Shown here piece after piece: positions 26,545-33,986 of a stretch of 64,000 nt of DNA. The translations under genes were made by a program, and so were the position numbers. The first letter of the stretch is position 1. Every line of letters starts with the position of its first letter. The notes beneath the pieces were generated by a model. It did not search any database. It had not been told where the DNA came from and was given only the letters and a program-made list of their open reading frames with translations. Origin of the DNA: Zhongshania sp. (GTDB taxonomy: Bacteria > Pseudomonadota > Gammaproteobacteria > Pseudomonadales > Spongiibacteraceae); assembly GCF_029212375.1 (NCBI RefSeq), contig NZ_JARGNU010000012.1, forward strand, positions 56,649-120,648, written 5' to 3'.

Positions 26545-27624
26545 GTCATTATCTACTTTACCGAATTTATCAATAGGCCACGATCTCGCAATATGAGTAA
26601 CGCCCTGTTTAGTAATATACAACCCCGAATCCCTATATGTGACTTGCCAACCCATATCCCGCAAACCTTGCACATTAAAAACTTCTTGTCGATGATAGCT
26701 ATTATCTAATACGTCGATTTGCGCAAAAAATTTACTTTTATCTTGTGAAACAACGAGAGCCGATAAGCGCAATCTATTAGATTTTGCAAATTTATCAAAA
26801 ATGTCTATCGGTGGAGGCTCAGCAGGTTCTGATGGAACCGAAACAGTTTCGATTTTTTCACGCTGAGGCTGAACAAGCTTGGGCGAAGTTTTAGGAATTT
26901 CAGCGACAACTGAAGAATTGGGCGTGAAAAAATCATACAGAAAAGAAACAGCAAAATATAAAACAACGATGACCGCAGGAACTGCAAACCTAATAGATTT
27001 ATTATTAAGCACGTTCGCGCGCTTGTCTTTGTAAACGTCTTTGTTGTCAGTACCTTCAGTATGAGACTGATACAAACCAAAATATTTTTTATCGTATGAC
27101 CTGTTACCCCCTGTCACCTTTTTAAATTTCTCGGGACTTGTGGCTTCGTAACATTCCCACCGATAACGTTTATCTAGTCCAACAGCCGAAAGCTTATTGA
27201 ACGTAATTACTCGCTGAATTCTACGGCGCCACATTGGATGACAATCGCGACGATCCTGACCCATAAGCACAATATCCAGACCATCATGCCGGTGTTCTGA
27301 AATATAACGATTCCACTCTGTTGAGAGTTGTTGACGACCAGTAGGAAAAAGATTCTGAATTTCATCTATGATAATCAGAGCATCTTTGCCCGAATACTCC
27401 AAAAATAATTTTTTTTGTTGCTCAATATCATGATCGAACACGCAAATTAGCTTATCTTTCAAATCCAATTCTGGAATATGCAAAAGCTCAGAAAATTTTG
27501 CATGGTTAATACCTTCGATATTTGTAACAACCCTACGAGCGCGATCAAGCGCCGGCAATATGTGCATTGCGCATGCTTCATACGATTTACCCGAGCCTGG
27601 CAAGCCCTCATGGAATACGATCAT
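26527..27624 (-). CDS. Zot-like / gpI morphogenesis ATPase (unit 1)
   Basis: A 365-residue inner-membrane assembly ATPase. The N-terminal cytoplasmic domain has the Walker A motif EGLPGSGKSYEA at residue 5 and Walker B KDALIIIDEIQNLFP near residue 80; DIVLMGQDRRDCHPMWRRRI is also typical of Zot/gpI. A transmembrane helix (IRFAVPAVIVVLYFAVSFLY, about 213-232) is followed by a periplasmic part. It drives extrusion of the virion and strips ssDNA-binding protein from the genome. Last gene of the virion operon. Confidence 0.93.
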   Translation of the reverse strand: MIVFHEGLPGSGKSYEACAMHILPALDRARRVVTNIEGINHAKFSELLHIPELDLKDKLICVFDHDIEQQKKLFLEYSGKDALIIIDEIQNLFPTGRQQLSTEWNRYISEHRHDGLDIVLMGQDRRDCHPMWRRRIQRVITFNKLSAVGLDKRYRWECYEATSPEKFKKVTGGNRSYDKKYFGLYQSHTEGTDNKDVYKDKRANVLNNKSIRFAVPAVIVVLYFAVSFLYDFFTPNSSVVAEIPKTSPKLVQPQREKIETVSVPSEPAEPPPIDIFDKFAKSNRLRLSALVVSQDKSKFFAQIDVLDNSYHRQEVFNVQGLRDMGWQVTYRDSGLYITKQGVTHIARSWPIDKFGKVDNDTMAQL

Positions 27625-27915
27625 TTACCAAATACCCAAAGTTAATACGCGACGAAGAAAACGAAAGGTAACCGCCCCACCGATAATAGCTAGCGCAGGT
27701 GGAAAGGACGACATAATTAAAAAATATGAAATGTCAGCCGGAATATAGTCAACAATTGAATAGTTAACAGTAAAAGCTGGCGGAGGCACTTTCTCGATAA
27801 TTGATGCAATAGCACCCAAAAAACCATCTAATATATATTTTGGTAAATCAAGAAAAAACTGAATAAGTTCTAAAAATAAATTTACAATCCAGTCGCCAAT
27901 TTCTCCAAACGACAT
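27625..27915 (-). CDS. gpVI-like minor coat/membrane protein (unit 1)
   Basis: A 96-residue hydrophobic protein. The start MSFGEIGDWIVNL was chosen because it has GAGGG six bases upstream; a longer frame overlapping gpIII is less likely. Hydrophobic helices run at about residues 8-25, 28-46 and 62-85, ending in basic RFLRRVLTLGIW. Position between the adsorption protein and Zot matches gpVI, which caps the virion end with gpIII. It abuts the Zot gene with no gap. Confidence 0.75.
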   Translation of the reverse strand: MSFGEIGDWIVNLFLELIQFFLDLPKYILDGFLGAIASIIEKVPPPAFTVNYSIVDYIPADISYFLIMSSFPPALAIIGGAVTFRFLRRVLTLGIW

Positions 27916-27925
27916 TATGCAGCCC

Positions 27926-29017
27926 TCATGTGAACGCGATCCTACCAGCCATAAATAATGCACACGCCATCAAAACACCGCTGATTAGCCCCCACGGCAT
28001 CATAGCGGAGCACCATTGATCAAAAGTGATATTGAATATCCACGTACTAAGCGCATAAGACGGACAGGAACCAGTTATGCTGACATTAAAAAAATTTTTC
28101 CAGCTTGAGCCTACCGCGGATTCGGAAACACGAAACTGGAAATTAGTTAAAATATTAGAGTATGTTAAGTCTTGACCATTGCCAGTTTGCCCAGCTTCAT
28201 AAAAATCATTTTCCCCTAATTCACCCGAAGTACTTGGATCAGATGATCCACCACCGGTGTTTCCCGTTTGAGGAGCTGCAGGGCCAGCACCACCAGTGCC
28301 AGAATCACCGCTATTTGCAGGTGCCTCTGTACCGGCGCCGCCAGTGTTTACCGGCTTATTAGGGTCTTGAGTGTATGTGATCCCCTCGCCACCCCCACCA
28401 GATGCAACGCAAACATTATAAGTTTTTCCGTTAAGCGCAATTTTGCCGTATTGCGGCCGGTTATCTGGACAACCCTCAGCCGGCGAACCGTCTCCATTGA
28501 CGGAATTATCAGGGTGGTTTGAATCAAGACAAACCCCAGCATTGTTATCAACCTCGCAATGCTCAGGCGAAGTTTCATCAGGATAATCATTTGGGGGAAT
28601 AATATTGTCGTTTTCATCAAGATCGGCAACAGTGCCGGTATATGTACACCGAGTTGAAGGTGTACTCGAATCAAAATCAACAACGAGAGAACATTCTGCT
28701 AAACAATCGTCAGCATCTTTAATTAACGGGGCTTGATCTACTGATGTCCACACAGAAACACCAGATTTTGCTGCGCAATCATCAGCAGGAGGAGGAACGT
28801 ATAAACAACTTGTGAATATCCAACTATACTGTGACGGCTGACCACCAACATCTTGCGCACATCTTGTACCTGTCCAAATCTTGGCCAAAGTTACCGTATA
28901 ACAAGCTTGTTCTGGATTTTCAGCGCAAACACCTGTCGAATTGTCATGTACCCATTTATAACCGGCAAAAGCGGACGAAGCAAAAAAAAATAAGAAAATG
29001 GAGATAATACTACGCAC
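27926..29017 (-). CDS. gpIII-like adsorption protein (unit 1)
   Basis: A 363-residue exported protein. A GTG start gives the signal peptide MRSIISIFLFFFASSAFA followed by GYKWVHDN; the ATG-initiated longer form would overlap the preceding peptide gene entirely and spoil the signal. The N-terminal half is cysteine-rich (about twelve Cys), followed by a Gly/Ser/Pro/Ala-rich linker near residues 225-275, and a C-terminal domain ending in a membrane anchor (WGLISGVLMACALFMAG). This is the architecture of filamentous-phage receptor-binding proteins. The receptor is unknown. Confidence 0.87.
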   Translation of the reverse strand: MRSIISIFLFFFASSAFAGYKWVHDNSTGVCAENPEQACYTVTLAKIWTGTRCAQDVGGQPSQYSWIFTSCLYVPPPADDCAAKSGVSVWTSVDQAPLIKDADDCLAECSLVVDFDSSTPSTRCTYTGTVADLDENDNIIPPNDYPDETSPEHCEVDNNAGVCLDSNHPDNSVNGDGSPAEGCPDNRPQYGKIALNGKTYNVCVASGGGGEGITYTQDPNKPVNTGGAGTEAPANSGDSGTGGAGPAAPQTGNTGGGSSDPSTSGELGENDFYEAGQTGNGQDLTYSNILTNFQFRVSESAVGSSWKNFFNVSITGSCPSYALSTWIFNITFDQWCSAMMPWGLISGVLMACALFMAGRIAFT

Positions 29018-29087
29018 CTTTAAACCCCACGATAATACCAACAGCAGTACCAATGCCGAGCAAAAAAGAGAAGGACATTAAAATCAT
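29010..29087 (-). CDS. 25-residue hydrophobic peptide, probable minor coat protein (unit 1)
   Basis: A 25-codon frame (starts MILMSFSFLLGIGTAV, ends GFKGA) predicted to be one membrane helix with a basic tail. Its stop overlaps the GTG start of the gpIII-like gene, implying translational coupling. Size and place between the major coat gene and gpIII fit gpVII/gpIX-type minor coat proteins. Internal start at Met4 is possible. Confidence 0.65.
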   Translation of the reverse strand: MILMSFSFLLGIGTAVGIIVGFKGA

Positions 29088-29116
29088 TTAATCACCGCAA
29101 AGTTTTTTAAATAAAT

Positions 29117-29138
29117 AAAAAACGGGGCCGAAGCCCCG
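29117..29138 (-). terminator. Terminator behind the major coat gene (unit 1)
   Basis: On the minus strand CGGGGC-TTCG-GCCCCG is followed by TTTTTTATT. It lies 12 bp after the coat stop codon. Partial termination here would give the excess of coat message known from filamentous phages. Confidence 0.92.
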
Positions 29139-29149
29139 ACAAAAAGTGA

Positions 29150-29287
29150 TTAGCCGCCGAACCAGCCAATAACTTTGTTGTATCCCCATTTAGCAACACC
29201 GGGGAGGATCTTAATTGCTGCGATCGCAGTAACCGCCGCGACGATGGTGGTGGCATCAATAGCCGATGTAACTGCTGTAAAATCCAT
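29150..29287 (-). CDS. Major coat protein, leaderless Pf3-like (unit 1)
   Basis: A 45-residue protein preceded by an AAGGAGT ribosome-binding site. It begins with an acidic amphipathic part (MDFTAVTSAIDATT), followed by a hydrophobic helix (IVAAVTAIAAI) and a basic DNA-facing end (KILPGVAKWGYNKV, ending WFGG). There is no cleavable signal peptide, as in the 44-residue Pf3 coat protein, which is inserted by YidC. It is the expected gpVIII equivalent: between the ssDNA-binding region and gpIII and followed by a terminator. Confidence 0.85.
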   Translation of the reverse strand: MDFTAVTSAIDATTIVAAVTAIAAIKILPGVAKWGYNKVIGWFGG

Positions 29288-29333
29288 AAAGGACTCCTTA
29301 TTTAAAGTTGTCGGAGATAGCCCCCGAAGTGTG

Positions 29334-29350
29334 ACCAGTAACGCACTGGT
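29334..29350 (-). other. Small hairpin in the coat gene leader (unit 1)
   Basis: ACCAGT/ACTGGT arms around a 5-base loop, 47 bp upstream of the coat ATG in the 89-bp gap after the 98-aa gene. Could stabilise a processed coat mRNA; no function shown. Confidence 0.45.
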
Positions 29351-29376
29351 GAGCGATTTACCCCTAGAGGTGAATT

Positions 29377-29673
29377 CTAATAATTATTGTCGTCGCGAGT
29401 AGCGAAATTAATTAATTTCCCATACGCCCACGCTGACAAATAAGCAATTAGCGGTATCGTACAACCGGCCATGAATGCTGTTTGCAATTCGGCCTGATTG
29501 GGCGTTCCAAAAATAACGTCGAACCACTGGGACAGCGTACCCGTTGATAGGCTTTCGATTAGTTCAGCCTCGGAAACGTTGGCAATTGTTCCGCTACAAC
29601 GAATGACCACACCCGCAAGAGTTTTAACCGTAGTGAATGAGCCATCATTGCATCCCAAATAGAAATCAGTCAT
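29377..29673 (-). CDS. 98-aa phage membrane protein upstream of the coat gene (unit 1)
   Basis: A protein of 98 residues with two cysteines in the N-terminal half (YLGCNDGS and VIRCSGTI) and one membrane helix near residues 66-86 (AFMAGCTIPLIAYLSAWAYG). In Pf-type phages a small gene sits at this place between the ssDNA-binding protein and the major coat protein. It may be a minor virion or assembly component; I cannot name it. Confidence 0.65.
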   Translation of the reverse strand: MTDFYLGCNDGSFTTVKTLAGVVIRCSGTIANVSEAELIESLSTGTLSQWFDVIFGTPNQAELQTAFMAGCTIPLIAYLSAWAYGKLINFATRDDNNY

Positions 29674-29682
29674 TTTTTAAGC

Positions 29683-29985
29683 CTAAGACGCTGCAGCTAA
29701 ATTACTTTTAGACAAAACAGCCATACTCATAATATCAAGCTTCCCATCATTACGAATGGACAATTCGGCATCGACAGTGCAAGGAAAGGCCCAAGAAAGA
29801 GCTTGAGTAACTAAAACTGCTGGAGCTTGCATTTCGACAACTTTAAAACCAGACGCCACATAATTTGCATCAGTGCCATATTGCGGCTGTAAAGTTGTGA
29901 CAATCGCTATGTCGTATTGATTGCCGGTTTTCTTAGAAATACCTTGGCGACGAGATACGCCGCAAACAAACATTTTCTGTTTCAT
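29683..29985 (-). CDS. ssDNA-binding protein, gpV-like (unit 1)
   Basis: A 100-residue basic OB-fold-type protein: MKQKMFVCGVSRRQGISKKT at the start, then alternating strands with GFKVVEMQAPAVLVT and PCTVDAELSIRNDGKL. It lies directly after the replication initiator, where inoviruses encode the protein that coats the plus strand and stops its conversion to double-stranded DNA. Start has AAGG upstream. Confidence 0.78.
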   Translation of the reverse strand: MKQKMFVCGVSRRQGISKKTGNQYDIAIVTTLQPQYGTDANYVASGFKVVEMQAPAVLVTQALSWAFPCTVDAELSIRNDGKLDIMSMAVLSKSNLAAAS

Positions 29986-29998
29986 AATATTTACCTTT

Positions 29999-31021
29999 TT
30001 ATGCAGCTACGAGTTGTGACCAATCTGAAACTTGTTGAGCTTCGATGATCCTTTGACGAAGCGCGACAACCTTCCCCGCGCTAATATCCGCGTCCCCCAA
30101 ACCGGCAGAACGCAAAATTTTTAAATTCCGATACCAAGTCGTTTTGGTATAACAATCACGGGCCTTTTCCCAGCCTTGAGATTGAATCATTGCCCAACAA
30201 CCATACGCAGCTTTACCTTGCCCATCGGTAGGAGCAACCTTTAAAATTTTAGTTTTCAAATCCGATTCATTAACCATGTCAGCGCCCCCTATCATGCGCT
30301 CGAAATATTCGCACCATTCGCGATTCAAATCCGCTGGCGTTAATTCACGCCAATCATTGCGGAGAAAAAATTCTCGTTTCAGAGATAACTCAAGCCTCAA
30401 AAGTGGCATAGCCGCTTGAATTTCTAAAGGGCTATATTGCCGGCCCGTATAATCTGGTTTTTTCATCATTTCAATAAGATGTGGGCCTTTTGAATATGCC
30501 TTGCCAGACCTCAATTTTGATCCGTGATTCCAATAACAAGTCTCGCCGCGCTGTTGGCTTATGCGATACCTACCACCCTCACAATTCCGCAAAATTTGGA
30601 GGCCTTGCAAAACTTCTTGATGGGAACCAAGCAATAAATTCGAGGTAACATCAACGCGAGATACGCGAAAAAGACTAGGATCAGGTAAAGCGCCGGCGCC
30701 GAGGTAATCAGTAACAAAAGCAATCATACGAGTAACACAACCCATCAAATCAAGAGCCCTTGACGCACCGGAACCGAAAACAGCGCAACCGTCGCCCATG
30801 ATCCGAGCAGGACTGCCTTGTATCCATAAGTCTGATGTGCAACGAACAGAAATCTGATGGCTATCCGAGCGTATAGAATCCCAAGCCTGAACCTCATAGC
30901 GAACTTCACCAGTTATTGGGCAATACCTCACAACACGATCTCCCAATTGAACGGCAGCGGCGCGAACAGACTCTGAACAATCTTCTAGGGAAATACGAGA
31001 TGTCACCCAATCAATTAGCAT
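29999..31021 (-). CDS. Filamentous-phage replication initiator, gpII/RstA family (unit 1)
   Basis: A 340-residue rolling-circle initiator of the phage gene II/X family. Conserved blocks visible are FRVSRVDVTSNLLLGS, the LRLELSLKREFFL strand before the C-terminal domain and the winged-helix-like end TTWYRNLKILRSAGLGDADI. It should nick the plus-strand origin and remain attached through a tyrosine. Its ATG overlaps the end of the 132-aa gene by 11 bp. The nick site could not be located. Confidence 0.88.
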   Translation of the reverse strand: MLIDWVTSRISLEDCSESVRAAAVQLGDRVVRYCPITGEVRYEVQAWDSIRSDSHQISVRCTSDLWIQGSPARIMGDGCAVFGSGASRALDLMGCVTRMIAFVTDYLGAGALPDPSLFRVSRVDVTSNLLLGSHQEVLQGLQILRNCEGGRYRISQQRGETCYWNHGSKLRSGKAYSKGPHLIEMMKKPDYTGRQYSPLEIQAAMPLLRLELSLKREFFLRNDWRELTPADLNREWCEYFERMIGGADMVNESDLKTKILKVAPTDGQGKAAYGCWAMIQSQGWEKARDCYTKTTWYRNLKILRSAGLGDADISAGKVVALRQRIIEAQQVSDWSQLVAA

Positions 31022-31409
31022 GGTTTTTAGCCCAAGAATCTGCTGCTTTTTTGATCAATTTTGGGCTGTGAGTCCCACCCATGGGACTAAGTGGCGGTGT
31101 TACAGGGGCCGCCACTGAAAACCCGTGCCGCATTTCGGCCATGATACGATCTGAGGATTGAGACAAAGCCGCTAAATCATCCATACGAGTCAAATGCTCA
31201 AGGCGGTAATGCTCGCAAGGGGCAACACAGCCGCCAAAGCTCAAACACTGTTTAGCAGCCTTGGCGTCCTGATGACGATGTAACTCAGCACGAAAAGACC
31301 GCATGCGTTCTAAGCCGATCCAGAAATGATAATCACGAACATGCTGAGAATAGGGGGTGCCAAAATCTATTGGCCGGCCAACGTCATCAAGCCAATATGG
31401 CCTACTCAT
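31011..31409 (-). CDS. 132-aa phage early protein of unknown function (unit 1)
   Basis: A soluble, His- and Arg-rich protein (MSRPYWLDDVGRPIDF, DYHFWIGLERMRSFRAEL). A Cys pair in CLSFGGCVAPC with nearby His (EHYRLEH) might bind metal. It overlaps both neighbours: its ATG lies inside the end of the zinc-ribbon peptide gene, and its end covers the initiator start. Placement suggests help in replication or its control. Confidence 0.65.
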   Translation of the reverse strand: MSRPYWLDDVGRPIDFGTPYSQHVRDYHFWIGLERMRSFRAELHRHQDAKAAKQCLSFGGCVAPCEHYRLEHLTRMDDLAALSQSSDRIMAEMRHGFSVAAPVTPPLSPMGGTHSPKLIKKAADSWAKNHAN

Positions 31410-31503
31410 GGAGATTGACGCCTTCGTTATTGCAAATGGGGCAGAGACAGCTATCGGAAAACCACGAAAGCCCGCACCAAGGACAACGATAAGAGAATTG
31501 CAT
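31402..31503 (-). CDS. 33-residue zinc-ribbon peptide (unit 1)
   Basis: A short frame reading MQFSYRCPWCG near the start and CLCPICNN later, i.e. CxxC and CxC/CxxC cysteine pairs as in a minimal zinc ribbon. It overlaps the preceding stop as TAATG and the next start as ATGAGTAG, so three genes are translationally coupled. Such overlaps make it likely to be translated. Function unknown; a nucleic-acid-binding regulator is plausible. Confidence 0.7.
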   Translation of the reverse strand: MQFSYRCPWCGLSWFSDSCLCPICNNEGVNLHE

Positions 31504-31703
31504 TAGCTAAGAACCTCACCTATGCAACCAACGCCCGACGAGCGATCGGTAAAATCCATGATCCGCAAAAATGACCAAAGCAAGACCAGTAAAAATATTA
31601 AAACAATGAGAAAGGGTGAAAACGCGGAAGGAGGCACGAAATAGACCGCCAGAGGACAGAGAACGAAAAACCAGAGGTCAAGGAACCATTTTTTTTGCGT
31701 CAT
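31503..31703 (-). CDS. Small phage membrane protein, first gene of the early operon (unit 1)
   Basis: A 66-residue protein from MTQKKWFLDLWFFVL with two close hydrophobic helices (about 6-20 and 25-45). The start was chosen because a longer frame would begin upstream of the predicted transcription start. No family recognised. It could be a membrane-sited control or exclusion protein. Confidence 0.6.
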   Translation of the reverse strand: MTQKKWFLDLWFFVLCPLAVYFVPPSAFSPFLIVLIFLLVLLWSFLRIMDFTDRSSGVGCIGEVLS

Positions 31704-31738
31704 GCCTAAGACCGTGTAAGTAGTGAAATACAGTGTTA

Positions 31739-31794
31739 GTCGCAAGATACATTGCATAAAATAAAGTTGTCAAGCAGAATATGTATCTAGCGAC
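31739..31794. promoter_or_regulatory. Early promoter with flanking inverted operators (unit 1)
   Basis: GTCGCAAGATACAT (31739-31752) and its inverted copy (31781-31794) match at 13 of 14 positions. Between and over them, on the minus strand, lie -35 TTGACA (31768-31773) and, 18 bp on, -10 TATCTT (31744-31749), which overlaps one operator. The divergent regulator gene starts at 31812. Confidence 0.7.
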
Positions 31795-31811
31795 ATACAG
31801 AGGCAGAAAAA

Positions 31812-32228
31812 ATGGATAGTTACACGCTAATACAAGCAGTAAAAACAAAGCTGAACCTGCCGAGCGATAACCAAGCAGCAGCAAAAATAGGCATTACCCG
31901 AGCAACGGTGAGCAATCACAAAACCGGAAGAATAAAGACTCTTAATGACGCACAGTGTCTAAAAGTCGCAGAAATACTAGAATTGCCACCAGAAACCGTT
32001 ATTGCAGACCAAAACGCAGAAGGGGCAAAAAGCCCAGAGGTGAAAAAGTTTTGGGAAGGATTCGGGAAAAAACTGATAATTAAAATGGTGCCCAGAGACG
32101 GAATCGAACCGCCGACACGAGGATTTTCAATCCTATGCTCTAAAAACACACTTAAAAAAGTGATTCTTGCAATATTTATGAATACGCCAAATGACAATTT
32201 TTGTCGATACGCTGCGCAGCAGTCATAA
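31812..32228 (+). CDS. Cro/C1-type phage regulator, long form (unit 1, 138 aa)
   Basis: A helix-turn-helix protein: residues about 5-65 hold the HTH (NQAAAKIGITRATVSNHKTG as second and recognition helix), and the segment EGAKSPEVKKFWEGFGKK resembles inovirus DUF3693 regulators. It is divergent from the early operon and probably represses it. The frame has no stop before the attachment core; it crosses it (residues about 92-108, MVPRDGIEPPTRGFSIL, which is antisense tRNA) and continues into phage sequence, ending NFCRYAAQQS 53 bp inside the 3' end of the downstream integrase gene. This is the form encoded by circular phage DNA and by any phage-phage junction. Confidence 0.85.
   Translation: MDSYTLIQAVKTKLNLPSDNQAAAKIGITRATVSNHKTGRIKTLNDAQCLKVAEILELPPETVIADQNAEGAKSPEVKKFWEGFGKKLIIKMVPRDGIEPPTRGFSILCSKNTLKKVILAIFMNTPNDNFCRYAAQQS
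32086..32134. repeat. Internal attachment core between the two phage units
   Basis: The 49-bp core with phage sequence on both sides, equivalent to attP. It is identical to the cores at 24644 and 39528. Confidence 0.95.
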
Positions 32229-33087
32229 GTTGATCCCCTGCTAGATGAGCATACCTGAGCACCATATCTAAGGTTTTCCACCCGCCGAGTTCCTGCAATT
32301 CATACAATGTTGTACCGTTTTGAACGTGCCAACTTGCCCACGTATGCCGCCAGTCATGCCAGCGAAAATCTTCAATTTTTGCCCTGTCTTTTGCTTTAGT
32401 CCATGCAGCAGTTGAGCAACGACCAACTGGTAAGCCCTTGTATACAAAAACAAATTTTTTATTTTGCCGGCGTTGATCGAATAAAACCGCGAGCGCAGAA
32501 TCATTAAGCGGAACAGCGAAAGAGCGCCGCGACTTACTATCGGCCGCATTAACCCAAGCAAGACGCCGCTTTAAATCAACTTGATCCCACGATAAATAAG
32601 ATACATTGGATTGACGTAAACCAGTCGCTAAACTGAATTTAGCCATTGCCGAAAGGTGCAACGGCAATTCAGAAATTAGCCGCCTTGCCTCATTTGGTTT
32701 AAGCCACCTAACGCGATGCTCAGGCTCAGGAAAGAACTTTATAGAGGGCACCCAGTGCACCCAGCGCCAATCATCTCGAGAAGCCCGCAAAATAGCCCTA
32801 ATCAATGACAAATAGCGATTGGCAGTAGAAGAGCTGCTTTCTTGCTTCTTTAGATGCGAAACTCGAAGAATGATATCTTCATTAATATCTGATAAAAATA
32901 AGCCCGAAAAATGACCTTGTAACCATTCTAATTTCTGCAAATCATGAAGATGATCAGCTTTATGTGATGTAGTCATTACCCAACGATCAGCAGCATCATT
33001 CCAAGTTTTACCCGCAGAACGTCTAAAACCATGCTCAGAAAGCAACATTTCTATATCAAAAGCATTAGAAATCGAAAGACCTGACAT
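32176..33087 (-). CDS. Phage tyrosine integrase (unit 2)
   Basis: Identical in sequence to the integrase at 24734-25645. In this copy the plus-strand regulator of unit 1 runs convergently into its 3' end and overlaps it by 53 bp. Confidence 0.95.
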   Translation of the reverse strand: MSGLSISNAFDIEMLLSEHGFRRSAGKTWNDAADRWVMTTSHKADHLHDLQKLEWLQGHFSGLFLSDINEDIILRVSHLKKQESSSSTANRYLSLIRAILRASRDDWRWVHWVPSIKFFPEPEHRVRWLKPNEARRLISELPLHLSAMAKFSLATGLRQSNVSYLSWDQVDLKRRLAWVNAADSKSRRSFAVPLNDSALAVLFDQRRQNKKFVFVYKGLPVGRCSTAAWTKAKDRAKIEDFRWHDWRHTWASWHVQNGTTLYELQELGGWKTLDMVLRYAHLAGDQLMTAAQRIDKNCHLAYS

Positions 33088-33521
33088 TTACAAAATCCCT
33101 ATAAAAACAGGATTATATATCGAGGAATGCTCCGCAGGCTCTCCGAGGGGCCTCCGGCGGCACTCGCCGTGTGGCAGGGGCGCATGGGGAAAAGCCCCAT
33201 GCACCCCACCACACAAGTGTTATTAGTGAGTGTCGATCAATGGGCCGAGTCCTCAAAAAAAATGATAAGGCTATTTTTTTTTGCGGGCCGCACCAACCCA
33301 TTGACGATATTAGAAAGGCGGTAATCGATTGCTATTGCAACATCAAAAATATAAAAATGATTTTAAAATATAAAAAACTTTTTAAGAATCCTAAATCATC
33401 ATATAAATCAAATATTTAAAACAACAGCAGCCGGCACAACAATTTTATTCAATAAAAGATTGCTTTATAGCAACCGCACCCGCAAGGACTACAGAAAATA
33501 ATTTGGGCTTATTAGGAATAA
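33088..33521. other. Candidate origin and packaging region (unit 2)
   Basis: Second copy of the hairpin-rich gene-free region: stems at 33155-33169 and 33169-33214. With two origins in tandem, rolling-circle replication started in one unit and ended in the other could release a full phage genome without excision. Confidence 0.55.
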
Positions 33522-33830
33522 TCAACCAGCCCTATCGGCCAGATAATCATCAACAGCACTAATCAGAGAACTACGATGAAAAATCACATTATCAAAACCT
33601 AAGGAAATACCAAATCTATAAGCGGCCTCGATACTGCTAAATAACCGCTGACCACCTCGCTGTTTTCTAACGCCAAGGTTAAGCCCATTACCGCGAAAAT
33701 CCAACATAACAAAACCGATTACCGTTTTATCGTCATCATCAAAAAATATACGAGCATGACAAGAAGTAATCGCACCGGCAGAAACGAGATTTTCAATTTC
33801 TTTTTTTCCTAACTCAACTCTATCTAGCAT
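33522..33830 (-). CDS. Unknown 102-aa phage accessory protein (unit 2)
   Basis: Identical to the protein at 26080-26388, with the same promoter and operator upstream. Confidence 0.65.
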   Translation of the reverse strand: MLDRVELGKKEIENLVSAGAITSCHARIFFDDDDKTVIGFVMLDFRGNGLNLGVRKQRGGQRLFSSIEAAYRFGISLGFDNVIFHRSSLISAVDDYLADRAG

Positions 33831-33850
33831 TTTAGTATCTCCCTTTTGAT

Positions 33851-33869
33851 GATGTATTCATTATACATC
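33851..33869 (-). promoter_or_regulatory. Palindromic operator of the 102-aa gene (unit 2)
   Basis: Second copy of the GATGTAT-N5-ATACATC dyad containing the TATAAT -10 box; third half-site at 33885-33891. Confidence 0.6.
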
Positions 33870-33927
33870 AAAACTAGGAAATTGATACATCATTTTAACA
33901 CTTTTGATAAATTATTTTTATTTATTT

Positions 33928-33986
33928 ACTATGGCGCAGTTTTAGCGATAGCTCCTTCGTCGCAAGCGCTAAAGCTGCGCCATAGT
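33928..33986. repeat. Long hairpin at the end of the Zot gene (unit 2)
   Basis: Arms 33928-33947 and 33967-33986, same structure as at 26486-26544. Confidence 0.8.

Noticed and set aside
31690..31884. Minus-strand 68-codon frame across the regulator start in both units
   Set aside because: It lies antisense to the regulator gene and upstream of the mapped early promoter elements; no ribosome-binding site or family features.
32086..32134. MVPRDGIEPPTRGFSIL as a possible protein domain
   Set aside because: It is the antisense translation of tRNA-Phe and appears in any frame read through such an attachment site; it is not a domain.
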